A stretch of DNA of 64,000 nucleotides from positions 14,187,190 to 14,251,189 of the forward strand of contig CM055887.1 in the NCBI GenBank assembly GCA_029582165.1, read 5' to 3'. The position numbers and the translations under genes were made by a program. This DNA is from Portulaca oleracea (lineage: Eukaryota; Streptophyta; Magnoliopsida; Caryophyllales; Portulacaceae). Of the stretch, positions 37,167 to 48,949 are shown in pieces; positions within the stretch are counted from its first letter, which is position 1, and each line of letters begins with the position of its first letter. The notes beneath the pieces are model-generated. The model ran no database searches and had not been told where the DNA came from. It saw only the letters and a list, made by a program, of their open reading frames with translations.

Positions 37167-40100
37167 CAAAGTGTAACAACCCAAGAAAAGCCCCTTTATT
37201 ATACGTGTGATTAACGTCGTAATCAAATTTTTTTTGATAAAATTAACTTATAAATTAAATAAAGCGCGTGGTCCTTATCTTATGATTTTACGTTATTTAT
37301 TTATTTATTTTTTTTATATAACCAGTTTACGTTTTTGCAGGACTTGAACAGTGCAACGCGTTGTTTTCTAATCTTCTATGAATTTCTCTCCGTTAATAAT
37401 ATCTCGTCTTGACCAAAAATTTAAAATAATCATATCGGTTGTAACCCCGTGTTTTTTAGGATGAGTTTATTAGATGTTTTAAGGGGTTACTTTTGAAAAG
37501 TAAAGCAAGAGCCACGTTACTTTTAGTCACCATGGATAATTTTTGTAGGTTGTATATTTTGGGAAAATTGAGTTAGGAATGTTATAAGTTAAATGTGGGA
37601 GAATAAATTGAGGAAATATTTGGGCCTTTGAGGACCCTTTGGACCGGCCAAGCAAGAGAGAAGGAGGGGAATGGGGTTCTCTTAGTGTATATAAATGAAG
37701 GAGGGAGTATCAAGTGAGGGGGTTCTTAAAAATTAATCTATCATTCAAACTCTTGGGTGTGACTCTTTGGCTCCCTCCTCTCTCGCCAGACCCCCATGTC
37801 ACGTTGCCACGTAGGCGCCGATCACCGGCGCCACCACCATCTTCATCCTCCCTCTCCTCTTTCCTTTTTCAAGTGTTATTTTCTCCCTCTTGTCTCCTCC
37901 TTCCATTTTAATGGTCACATCTAGTGGTAATCTGAGTTTTTTTATTTATAAATAATGTTATTTTCAGATTTTAGTTTGAGAATTCTTGAGTTCTTCAAGG
38001 AAAGAAAGGAGGGTTTCAAGTTGGAAGAAAGGAAGTGGTGAGTTCTTGTTAAATCCTTGTTATTTTGATTGCTTCAAGAGGTCTTCTTATGAAAATAAAC
38101 ATGCATGTAGTATTAGAAGCTAATTCTTTGAGAGAATATAGAAAAATTAGTGGATTCAAGGTACATGTTTATAATCTATGCATAAGTTGGAATTAAAAAG
38201 GGTGTTGTAGTGATGCATGTGGAATTTGGTGCTAGTTTGTGAATGTGGTTGTGGTTGTGAAAGTGCATGAGTTTAAAATGGTTGTTTTTAGTGTCCTTTT
38301 GACTAAATAAGGCTGAGTTTCTGTGTATATGATGATACTATGATGGTTTTTGAAGAATTCTTGGCTAAATCACAAAGACTTAGACATGCATGTGAGTTTT
38401 GAACCCTTTAGGTGCAATATGGTTGGTTTTGCATTTTCCAGAAAATGAAGAAGAAGATTTTTGGCGATATTAGGGTTTAATTAGGTGGACAAGAGTGTTA
38501 GCTAACACCCGGTTTTTACGGATCGACTTTTCGATGTGTATTTTAGAAGTTATGACCAAAACCGTAAAATGATGCGAATCTGGAATTTAAGTGACGGCAG
38601 AATGAAGATGGCTAGTTTTTGTCTAGTTAAAGTTTGATATGGCGTCGGGTTTGAACATGAAAGTTTTAGAGGACTGTTTAAGCTTTCTGGAATGGTATGG
38701 TTTGCGTTCATACGACGTCGGATGAGCAAGTTATAGGTGTTTGTTTAAAGGACAGAGGTTCTGGAATTTTTCCAGAATTAAAAGTTAGTGACTGCTCTTG
38801 TGTTGGGTTAAAATTAAGCCTTTTCCCAAGCTTAAATCGTGTGGGGATAAAAAGATAAGTTAAAGTTTGATTTTTAAGCTTTCCGTAGACAGCTTATAGG
38901 CTCAAAACCGAGTAGTATAGCTCAAGATATCGCGTTCCGAAAACGTTACCCAGCTTGTACAAATTTTGGGCAGATTGTGTAATTAAGCGTTTTGACCCCT
39001 GTAATCATGTTTTTAGCCTCCGAAGTTAGCTATAAAGTTGTAAGGCGTATCCTAAGTTTTTCGAAAAGTACTCTTATGTGGCAATCCGATATCTATAGCT
39101 ATAGTTACCTTCCTCTTTGTAAAAGTAGGAAAATTCCTTTAGTTTGCGAACCAGTTTTGTCCTTTAAGAATTCCTCGCTTTTCTCCTATCTAGACGAGAA
39201 GATCTAACTCTAAATTTTCTTCCTCTCTAAGTTTCGCTCAAGTGATCGTTGCTCGTGCACCGTTCAAGTCCTTGCTTGTTGGTAATTTTCGTTGTTAGGT
39301 ACGTGTACTACTTAGTTTTTATGCCATACTTGTACTAAAATTATTTACTCTTGTATTCTTGTAATTATGCGCCAAAATGGCTCTTATATACATGCTCACA
39401 TGCTGAAAATTGTTCCCACAAGGAAGATGCTCTTTTATAGGTAAAATTTTGGATCTTAGAAGTGAACTTCATGCTTTAAGAATTAGTGTTGTTTTATGCA
39501 ATTAGGGAGGAAAAGTTCTCTTCATGCTTGTTGTCGAGTTTTAATTAAAGTTTATCTTACGACATACAATTTTGCAAGGTATTAGTAGTTGTTTTAAGTA
39601 ATAAAGCCCCGCCCCTGATTTATGTGCGTAAAAGCACACCATGGAATTAGTGTTTAATACACACCATGTTCACGTGCCTTGAGCACCTCATGAGAAAGTA
39701 TTCTGTGCCTTAGATGCACACCAGGAAAATCTGGCCAGTAGGATAGGTATCCACCATCCGGACCTCCCGATCGGTCCGGGTATGCGCATACGGAGGGTTA
39801 GCCGATGATCGCAAGTAGGGGCATCCATGTTAAGTTCTACCATAACACGTTACCTTCTCGTTGTAAACTTTTGCGATTATAAGTATCTTAATTTCAACAC
39901 CTCTATAGCTTCGTATGAATTTATACTCCTTATGAATTGTGGTTGTATTCCTAGTTTTGCAAGTTTATTATGGAAAAAAAATCATGGTTTGCCTTTACAC
40001 TTCTAATCAACCGGTGGTCGGTTATCCTGTCAAATGGATATTTATGATGTGAAGTCAGGAATTTACCAAAAATGAGAATCCGTGTAAGTTGATTTATTAA

Positions 40101-40691
40101 ACTTTTATCTTTCAAGCTTTACTTCAATGATTTATTAAATGGAGCTGCGCGCCTAGGGGTAATAAAAATCAAGTCTTACTTCTGCTTGTTTTAGTCAATT
40201 CTGTTAGTATACGTACTGAGTAAACTCACCTTTTTAAGTTGTTTGTTACTTTTAGGGCTGCAAGGGAAAGGCAAGGGCAAAGTCACCGAAGGGCGGAATC
40301 CAAAGGCAACCTAGGTGATACTCAGGTGATCTTGGAGCTCCTTTTTGGAAGTTATAGGAGCCATGATTAGGGGTGTGATGGAATTAGTGAGATTTTTTTG
40401 TTATTTTGGTCTTGTGGCATGTGTTAAGAATGGTTTATATGTTAAGTTGTTTCCACTCCTTTGGGTTGTATAAATTCTAGGAGTCTTATATCTTGATGCT
40501 TGTGTTGTCTTGTATGGTGGTCTAATTATGTGGTTGGGTGAAGTCTTTTGATGTGTCGTGCTGGGGTCTTAGCCTAGTCCATGTTCATGGACGGCGGTAG
40601 TGCTCTTAGGTAATTATCCGCTGCTGATCATTGGGTTAAGTAGTGAATTAGCTTAATATGGTGATTGGTAACCTGGGGGTGTTACACAAAG
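37167..40691. mobile_element. Solo LTR, 3.5 kb, nested in the gypsy element
   Basis: The unit 37172-40686 (3515 bp) starts tgtaacaaccc and ends ggggtgttaca. It has perfect 5-bp duplications caaag at 37167-37171 and 40687-40691. There is no primer site, purine tract or coding sequence inside. The size, TG...CA ends and structure are those of a very long Ty3/gypsy LTR, perhaps chromovirus-type, left by LTR-LTR recombination. It is the youngest layer of the three-level nest. Confidence 0.85.
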
Positions 40692-40704
40692 CAAGAGGTA
40701 GCTC

Positions 40705-42527
40705 ATCCTCATCGATCAAGAGCACGCTCAACCCGTGTTTCGCTCATCATGAGAAGGTTCCTCAACTCACTACCCATCCCAGGTTTTGAAGATTTTGTTT
40801 CTCGGGGAGAAATAGGAAGTAGTTTAATCTTCTTGCCTTGATGGGTGAAGGCATAAGTGTTTCTCAACCCATTGTGCACCGTTTGCTTGTCGTATTGCCA
40901 AGGACGCCCCAACAAAATGTGACAAGCACTCATAGGGACAACACCACAAACAAGGGAATCATCATAGTTAATACCAAAAGAAAAATTAACTAAGACTTGC
41001 TTAGTTACCTTGACGCCATTGTGATCGTTGAGCCAGTGGAGTGAGTAAGGTCAAGGGTGAGGTAGTAATGGCAAGCGAAGCTTCTCGACCATGTAAGAAG
41101 ACGCGACATTAGTGCAACTCCTTCCATCAATAACAAGAGTGCACACCTTTCCACCCACGAAGCACCGTGTTTGGAAGAACACTTCCCTTTGGGCCTTGTC
41201 GAGAGAAGTTTCATGGGTATGCATGGTTCTCCTCAAAACAAGGGCACCTCCATGAACGGGCGGTACGGAAGCGGCATCCTCTTCGTCACTCACATCTTCC
41301 TCGTTGACAATTACCTCGGTCTCCTCCTAAGCCTTTCGAAGCTCATCCTCAATTTCATGGGTCTCTTGGAGAGTCTAGGTTCGGCGATTTGGGCAATCAG
41401 ATTGATAATGGCCATACCCATGACATTTTAAGCACTTCCGACCTTCCATCTGTCGAGGAGGTTCCGTGGGAGTAGGCACGGCAATTCCCTTGCCTTTTTC
41501 GGTCTTAGGAGTAGGAGTGGACCTAGGAGTGTCACTTTGCCTTAGAGTGCCAGAGTAGGGAGAAGACGGGTTTGACGACGAGAAGGTGGGCTCAGTTAAT
41601 GGCTTGAAGGTGGACTTCTCGTTTCTTCACCTCTCAACCTTGAGAGCAAGACTACATAACTCATCCAACGAGTGATAAGGTTGAACTTCAATCTTCTTGG
41701 CAATAGAGGGATCCAACCCGTTCAAAAATCGCATCATAGTTTGCTCTTCGGGTTCTCGAAGGTCGCTTTTGATGAGGAGTTGTTCGAATTCCTGAATATA
41801 GTCGCTCACGGACCCTTTGCCTTGGATGAGGGCGTAGAGTTTCCTCAAGACATCCTGCTTGTAAGTGTTGGGCAAGATGCGGCGGTTCATCAATGCTTCA
41901 ACTGTGCCCAAGAAGCGATTTTCGAAAGACCTTCCCAAGCCCGTTGCGCCTTAACATTCTCAAACCAAAGTGAAGCGGCTTTGGTGAGTCTCAAACTGGC
42001 GACCTTGAATGCTTTCTCGTCGTTGTACTCCTTAGTTTCAAAGATCCTCTTCATCATTTAGATCCATTCAAGATAGTCGTCGAGGTCACTAGAACCATTG
42101 AACTCCGGAATTTCGATCTTGACATCTTGAAAGTCGTCACGAGGGGGACTAGGACGCATCTCCCGACGAGGACGACGTCGAGGGGAGCCTCTATCATTGT
42201 CACTCGACTCAAAGTGGGAGGAGGACGGATAGGGCTTTGGGCGCGCCTCCGACGCTCATGCCGAGGTTGACCTTGTAGGTTCAAAACAAGGTGGTTCATT
42301 TGAGCCGCCATGTTCTCAATAGTTCGCTCGAGGGATGTAAGCCGATTCTCCACACTTCTGGCTCGAGGGCTACTCCGGTGGCTAGAATTACTTCCATTGG
42401 AGCTAACTTCCTCGGCCACACCGAGAGAAAAGGTAAAGGACAGTTTGTGTTTGGGGTAATTTATGGAGTTTGAGGGTTCTTTTGTAGTTGGCAAGTGTTT
42501 GGCTAAGGGTGCTTTGTGTTTTTTCAC
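40705..42527 (-). pseudogene. Gypsy gag-protease remnant
   Basis: On the minus strand an N-terminal gag region (42527-42054) with a coiled-coil-like stretch is followed, after a shift, by the retrotransposon gag domain (41938-41627). A CCHC knuckle (CLKCHGYGHYQSDC, about 41440-41390) comes next, then a Ty3-type aspartic protease (41293-41051) whose active site reads IDGRSCTN near 41120. Next is the LLGRPWQYD segment (40915-40890) that normally precedes RT. RT and everything after it are missing. Frame changes near 42060, 41630 and 41005 make it non-functional. Confidence 0.82.
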
Positions 42528-42752
42528 TCAGACATTTCATCGAACACCTTGCGTGTACTATTTTCCAACTTCTTTTCAATGCACCAAATAGCTACAAATC
42601 CAACAAATACAAACACAACACAATATTTTCCAACACACTTTGATAGCACAAGGGATGGGGAACACCAATATTTGCATACAGTCCACAAAAACCAACACTA
42701 GAGAACACACTAGCAAGAATAATGAAAAAACTCATGCTAAATGAAAAACCAA

Positions 42753-42765
42753 GGCTCTGATACCA
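42753..42765 (-). promoter_or_regulatory. Primer-binding site of the gypsy element
   Basis: TGGTATCAGAGCC on the minus strand, complementary to the 3' end of initiator methionine tRNA. It lies beside a 14-bp exact tandem duplication that spans the LTR junction. Confidence 0.85.
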
Positions 42766-42781
42766 AGTGGAGCATACCAAG

Positions 42782-43763
42782 TGGAGCATTACCGTCGCGT
42801 CGATGGGAGAAGATTAACTTGAGTGATGATGGATGATCGATATTCAACACGAACAAGGGTCTTGAACACCCAAAGATTGGATATGACCTTGAGCAAGGAG
42901 AACCACAACTCTAGACCTAACACCCCACCATGATTATCCAAGGTAATCCACTAAAAAATCACTAAAGGAATGACTTGAACACCACCAAATCACTTGGATA
43001 AAGTAACAAGATTTTTGAGAGAAAACTAGGGGAAAACCCTTACAAATGCTCTAACATCAATTCAAATGTCAAAAACTGCCCAAAACATTGCTAGGTGGGT
43101 ATATATAGTAATGGGGAAAAAACAACCAAAATGCAGCGTTTAACAGCAAAATTACACAGTTCAGCAGAGCCGTCGCGGGCGCGACGGGCTAAGTCGCGGG
43201 CTCGACCTCCCACTGTCTCGGCAATTCCTCGCCCAACCGTCGACAGTCGCGGGCGCTACATGTTGCTTCGCGGGCGCGACGATCTGCCTAGGACAGGGTC
43301 GCGGGCGCGACCACCCGCTGCCCAGAAACCCCCTGGCCCTGCTACCGAATGTCGCAGCCGCTACATGTCCGGTCGCGGGCGCGACGGTCTGGCCAGGACA
43401 TTGTCGCGGGCGTGACAGCGCTGACTCGGGCGTGACTGCCTGCTGTCGGCCGGCGCTAGTTCCTCCGTGACTTCAAATCTTCCATGATCACTCCCGAACC
43501 CCGATTCTTCGACGTTTCTTGTCCCGGGACGGCCCGGTATGACCCCGAGGCCTATGGGGTTGGTGCAACAAAACCTGAGTCTCTCTAATCCCCCACAAAG
43601 GGTGACTCGTTGATGCTATGCTAGCTCGATACTCATCATTCCGCCCTTGGAGAAAGTGTGATGGTTCCCGAAAGTGCACGGGTGACCGGGTTTAGCTCGG
43701 GAATGCCAGGTCGGGATTTCAGGCCCGGCTAAGGGAGTTCGAACCCGAACCCGACACGGTTCA
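42782..43763 (-). repeat. 5' LTR of the gypsy element
   Basis: Collinear with 35943-36888 but about 36 bp longer, mostly because it holds more palindrome copies (43172-43185, 43267-43280, 43298-43311, 43372-43385, 43402-43415). Confidence 0.88.
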
Positions 43764-45739
43764 GCACACCTCATGACCACTAAAGTTGAAGCCTTTGGTT
43801 TGATTCAATCTTTTATTGTTATGGCCAGAACTCAATTTAATGCCATTGTTAGGCGACTTAGATCAGATAATGCTCTTGAAATTGGAAGAAACAATATTTT
43901 TATTGCATATTTTGCTGAAAATGGTATATTACATGAAACTAGTTGTACTCAAATGCCTTAATAAAATAGGGTAGATGAGAAAAACATAGGCATCTTCTTT
44001 AGGTAGCTCGAGCTCTAATGTTTCAATCTCATTTACCTTTGAGATTCTGGGGTGAAAGTATCTTAACAACAACTTATCTCATAAACAGAATGCCCTCTCC
44101 TTTATTGAAAAATAAAACGCCCTATGAATTGTTATTTCAAGAAGCTCCTTTCTACAGTCACTTGAGAGTTTTTGGATGTTTATGTTAAATGAGTACCTTG
44201 AAACAAGGTAGACACAAATTTCAGCTAAGGGCTAAACAATGTGTTTTTCTTGGATATCCACAAGGTAAGAAAGCTTACAAGTTATATTCCCTATCTTCAC
44301 ATAAATTTGTTACTTCACGAGATGTCATTTTTTGTGAGACAGTTTTTCCCTATGAGAATGTCCAGGCTTCTAGTCACCTATTTTCACATATGCACAATAC
44401 CGGTTCTGATTCTTCCACGGATGTTGTACATATGAAATCTCCCCTGAAAATGTTCATTCTATCACAAACTTAGGCATGGATTTTTCTGACAATATCACTG
44501 ATCATCCTTCCAACAGTAATAATGGTCAATATGACAGTAGCTATTCTGATATCAATGATTTTGTTGTTCAAAATGACAATGTTGTTGTTCACACTCAAGC
44601 TCATCCTACTCAGTTGAATCATACTGTTCGAAGATCTTCAAGGACACATAGACAACTTGATTATTTGAAGGATTATGAAACGTGTTTTTCTTGTATTACT
44701 AACCTTCATTGTGCTCCCAAGGTTCTCTCTTTGTATGGAATTGCAGAGGGTGACACAAATCAAACTAGCTATCTTGATGATGTTGAGCCACACACTTATG
44801 AAGAAGCAAGTTTACACAATGGATGGCAGATGGATATGCAGCAGGAACTACAAGCTTTATCTAACACTAACATATTGGAAATTGTTTCCCTTCCCGAAGG
44901 AAGAAAACCCATTGACAACAAATGGGTGTACAAGGTTAAATGAAAAGCTGATGGTAGTGTAGAAAGACTAAAGGCAAGATTAGTCGTTAAAGGTTTTACT
45001 CAAAAGGAAGGAATAGACTATAATGAAACCTTCTCGCCTATGGTGAAAATGACTACCATAAGGGCCCTTATGGCAGTAGTTGTCAAAAGGAACTGGCCTT
45101 TGCAACAATTAGATGTTAATAATGCCTTCCTTCATGGAGATTTACATGAGGAAATTTGCATGAAGATTCCCAAAGGAGTCCACACCGATATTCCGAATGC
45201 AATTTGTAAATTAAAGAAATCCATTTATGGATTAAAACAATCCTCGAGGCAATGGTATGCGAAGTTAACAGAGGTTCTTTATCAAAGGGGCATTCTGACA
45301 ATGATTATTCTCTTTTCTATAAGAAAAATGCTAACCAATTTGTCTCTCTTGCAGTTTATGTAGATGATATTTTAATTACAGGTAATAATCATAAAGAGAT
45401 ATCTTCTTTTAAAGAACATTTGGATATTGTTTTCAAGATAAAAGATCTTGGTGATGTTAATTTTTTCCTTAGGTTAGAAATGATTCATAGTCCTGAAGGC
45501 CTTGTTCTTTCCCAAAGGAAACTCGCCAGAAGTTTACTTCAAGAGTTTGATTGTGATTCTCTCAAAACTTTTGTGTCTCCTATGGACATCAATGTGAGGC
45601 TTACACCTGATTCTGGAACACCCTTGCAAGACCCTTCTATTTATAGGAAATTATTTGGAAAACATTTTTTTTACAAACTAACAGAGAAATTCATTACTCC
45701 AAAATCATCTTATCTTCAGCAACTACATCCAATAAAATG

Positions 45740-46990
45740 GGTGGGGGAGGGGGGGGAATAGAAATTAGCTACATCTGGCCCAGAATACAAGGCCCAGGTT
45801 ACTAACCTATAGGCTACCCTATTTGTTGTCCTCCTAATCCATCTTATTTCTCAGATTAGGCTCGCCTCCCAATTGTTTAACACCTCTTGGGCCTCCAGTG
45901 CATAGCATCTCCTTCCAGCGTTTTTAGAAATCATCATTTGTATAATACTTTTAGCATCACTCTCAACCACCCCCTAAATCACCTCTTTCTCCATACTCAA
46001 AGCAAAAGCCAGATCGATTGCCTTTAATTCTGCTAGCTCCGCCGACCAACTCACCTTCAATCTCCTCACTGCTGCCCACTGGAAATCTCCATTACCACTT
46101 CTCGCCACACAACCGATCACTACTTTCCTCCCTTGACAATCAACAGCCGCATCACAACTCAGAAATGTGATTTGAGGTTCTCCCCCCTACCAGTTCTCAT
46201 TCAGATCCACTCTTCCCTGACATTGCTGCTTCTCCAAATTTTGGCTAAAATCCCAGAAGCTTTTCATAGTTCTTTCAGCACCCAAAACCGGATCAACTCG
46301 CCGAACATTTGCTGTCTCTTCGTTTCGGGCCCGCCAAATACTCCATAATCCATAGCCACACAGCTTCACTTTCGATTCATCTAGCATCTGCATCATATTC
46401 CAGATCCAATCCTTACAATTGGTACCCTGGATAAACTTCACTTCTGTCAAACCCAAACACTCCCAAACCTCTTTCGCCCACTTGCAATCAAAGAAAGCAT
46501 GCTTCTGATCTTCCTCCGACATCCCGCAAATCGCACATCTGCTGGAATCTACACCGTGTTTTTTGAACAGGTTAGCCAAGGTCGATAAAATATTTTTTGC
46601 AAACCTCCAAAGTACGTTTTTAACCTTCGGATGTACTTGTAGACTCCATATCAACTTCCAGAGAACCTTTTCTTGGTTTTGTGACAGGGATTCCTCAGTC
46701 ATACTCATCGCCAAATGTAGCCACTTCTGACTAAATACTCTCCATCTTTGGTATAAATCCATCTCACTTGATCTGCTACTTTAAAAGTAGGTATTGGGAG
46801 ATATTTTATCACTGTTACTACTTCATCTGGGAAAACATTCCTAAGTTTATCTTCATCCTACATATTTATCCATCCTCCCTTAAAAGGTCTTTCACTCTCA
46901 ATTCCTCCTGACCTTCTCTTGGAAATTAATTGGAAAACTTAATTTCCTTGTTAACACAAGACCTGACATAGCCTTTACCGTCCAACATTT
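45740..46990 (-). pseudogene. LINE (non-LTR retrotransposon) ORF2 3' fragment
   Basis: On the minus strand, from about 46850 the translation gives the zinc-binding RVT region (QVRWIYTKDGEYLVRSGYIW, then VLWRFAKN, CAICGMSEEDQKHAFFDCKWAKEVW). A type I RNase H-like domain follows at about 46190-45800 (DAAVDCQGR, AELAELKAI, VVESDAKS). RT and the N-terminus are absent, the usual result of 5' truncation. A frame change near 46740 and a stop near 46002 show decay. It abuts the broken end of Copia-3. Confidence 0.85.
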
Positions 46991-47069
46991 GAGGATTAAT
47001 AAGCTTAGTGATAAATATAAGTCAAAAAGAACATACTCTTGAGGATTAATAAGCTTAGTGATAAATATA
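46991..47069. repeat. 50-bp tandem duplication
   Basis: Gaggattaataagcttagtg and its continuation at 46991-47020 recur at 47041-47069, a direct repeat with 50-bp period. The second copy supplies the left target repeat of the retroposed sequence that follows. Confidence 0.85.
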
Positions 47070-48949
47070 TATTGTGGAACAAAAACCCTACCCTCCTCTT
47101 TTCTTTCTCTCTAGAAAACCCTAGCCTCCATCTCCTTGGAGGAGCTGCCATCGATTCTTTTGTCGATGGTAAGCCCCAATTTGCTTGATTTCTACCCCAA
47201 TTATTAGTTTGATTTTACGTTTACGCAAAGAAAATTGGTCTCTTCTTTTGTAAGAGTTTTTTGTACCCTTATTAGGGTTTTTAGTCTCTTTCTAGAGTTT
47301 TTGTTCAATTGGTGTGGTCTAATACGTTGGATGAAGATCGACTTCAAATCGCTATAGCACGGGCTGTGAGGTTGTCCATCAATGGTAAAGATGCAGAGTT
47401 GTTAGGAAAGTGTCCTAAAATCACCCAGTCTCTTGATCCCACAATTATCTGTTTCCTAATTGTATTAGGATATTATTTAGGTTTCCTTATCATGTTTGGT
47501 TTCCTAATTGTATTAGATTCTAAATCTAATTAGAGTGGGAGTCAAGGTAGGTTTATAAGGAGTTTTCCCTATAAATAGTGGGTCTTGTTCGTCTTGTTTT
47601 GTGTGGCCAATTTCGGGGGCACCTCCTGTGGGAGGATGTGTATTCAGATATTCTGAGATTTCGTATTCCCATTGGTGAGAGAAGTTGTGAGAGTTTATGT
47701 GAGTTGTTATACTCTCTTTCTGTTGATCTCAGGGTGAGATCGTTCGTTGTAATCTCTACCAATAGTGGATTTGTTTGAGGTTGTGCCGCCCGTGGTTTTT
47801 TCCCGATTTGGGTTTCCACGTAAAAATCTTTGTGTCCCCTTTATCTTGCACTCATTTATTTTTCTGGATATCAAGTAGTCATCTTATTTTCCGCTTCTGC
47901 TGATTACGTCGCTCTTATAATTAAAACCCTAACAAGTGGTATCAGAGCCATGGTTGTTCAAGTTTGTGGAGTTAGGGCTCATGTAAGAGTTTCGGTTATG
48001 AGAAGACTATATTCAGAAAATTCGCTCGGGGATATCGAGAATTCGTTGGCTAGATCAGATGTGGGGGTTGTGAAGATTTCTGAAGGATCCAGTTTGTGAC
48101 CGTTCAGCGGTTTGGCTACCCATCGCAGTTCTACCTTTCAAAGGTTCGTTGGCGATGAAGAAATTTTGGATCTTTCGTTGATTTTAGTCCAAGGTGGAGA
48201 TTGTTAGGAAAGTGTCCTAAAATCACCCAGTCTCTTGATCCCACAATTATTTGTTTCCTAATTGTATTAGGATATTATTTAGGTTTCCTTATCATGTTAG
48301 GTTTCCTAATTATATTAGATTCTAAATCTAATTAGAGTGGGAGTCAAGGTAGGTTTATAGGGAGTTTTCCCTATAAATAGTGGGTCTTGTTCGTTTTGTT
48401 TTGTGTGGCCAATTTCGGGGGCACCTCCTGTGGGAGGAGGTTTATTCAGATATTTTGAGATTTCGTATTCCCATTGGTGAGAGAAGTTGTGAGAGTTTAT
48501 GTGAGTTGTTATACTCTCTTTCTGTTGATCTTAGGGTGAGATCGTTCGTTGTAATCTCTACCAATAGTGGATTTGTTTGAGGTTGTGCCGCCCGTGGTTT
48601 TTTCCCGATTTGGGTTTCCACGTAAAATACTTTGTGTCCCCTTTATCTTGCACTCATTTATTTTTCTGGATATCAAGTAGTCATCTTATTTTCCGCTTCC
48701 ACTGATTACGTCGCTCTTATAATTAAAGCCCTAACAAGAGTCATCGAAGAAATATGCAAAGTCATCGAAGAAATCAGAGCCGAATGTGAGTAAGATTAGT
48801 ATTAGTTATTTGGAAGTTGAATTTCATATCTATGTTTTAGATCTACAATTGTTCAATCACGATTTTCATTGTAAGTGCCGTATAACTTGCTATTAATGAA
48901 ATCGTACGTTAAGTCTGGTTTCAGAAAAAAAAGCTTAGTGATAAATATA
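47051..48949 (+). pseudogene. Retroposed transcript of unknown origin, split by an LTR element
   Basis: A 19-bp direct repeat AAGCTTAGTGATAAATATA lies at 47051-47069 and 48931-48949. The right copy is preceded by an A run. Without the inserted LTR element the body is about 520 bp (47070-47399 plus 48737-48930), mRNA-like: a CT-rich 5' leader with cctagcctcc, a possible retained intron after 47170, and coding-like sequence (SNTLDEDRLQIAIARAV near 47320) that continues across the insertion. I do not recognise the parent gene. The long direct repeat plus A tail indicates LINE-mediated retroposition. Confidence 0.7.
47395..48741 (+). mobile_element. Non-coding small LTR retrotransposon (1.3 kb)
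   Basis: LTRs 47400-47934 and 48202-48736 are both 535 bp, with about a dozen differences by eye. A perfect duplication agagt lies at 47395-47399 and 48737-48741. The primer site tggtatcagagcc (47937-47949) follows the left LTR. The purine tract aaggtggaga precedes the right LTR. The interior is 267 bp and encodes nothing. It is TRIM/SMART-like but with longer LTRs than a classical TRIM. TATA-like ctataaata occurs in each LTR (47570, 48371). Confidence 0.95.

Larger units (their letters stand above)
35938..43768 (-). mobile_element. Ty3/gypsy LTR retrotransposon, gag-protease only, nested in Copia-3
   Basis: LTRs are 35943-36888 (946 bp) and 42782-43763 (982 bp). Flanking acaca (35938-35942) and gcaca (43764-43768) match at 4 of 5. 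On the minus strand the primer site TGGTATCAGAGCC is 42765-42753. The purine tract AAGAGGGGGAGTA (36901-36889) abuts the 3' LTR. Copia-3 integrase coding resumes directly at the right flank, proving the nesting. RT, RNase H and integrase have been lost between the protease and the purine tract, so it is non-autonomous. Confidence 0.9.
33705..45740 (+). mobile_element. Copia-3: Ty1/copia retrotransposon, 3' truncated and split by nested insertions
   Basis: The 5' LTR is 33710-33924 (about 215 bp, tgttggag...ttaca), with a TATA-like tataaata near 33788. The primer site tggtatcagagcc (33925-33937) follows immediately. Coding runs to 35942, is interrupted by the gypsy element, and resumes at about 43764 to about 45660. 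The RNase H domain, purine tract and 3' LTR are missing. Similarity to copia pol stops near 45660 and LINE sequence takes over by about 45740. Confidence 0.85.
33950..45740 (+). pseudogene. Copia-3 gag-pol remnant in two parts
   Basis: The first part (33950-35935) has a UBN2-type gag (34090-34500), CCHC knuckle (CEHCKRNDHTIDRC near 34845), intact protease DSGASGHM near 35236, and the integrase zinc region (WHRRLGHM at about 35660; C-x2-C at about 35757). The second part (43764-45740) has the rest of the integrase core with stops, then RT with [24 protein letters not shown] and YVDDILITG near 45358. Stops and shifts occur at about 34180, about 34230, about 43960, about 44186 and about 44943. 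RNase H is absent. Confidence 0.88.
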
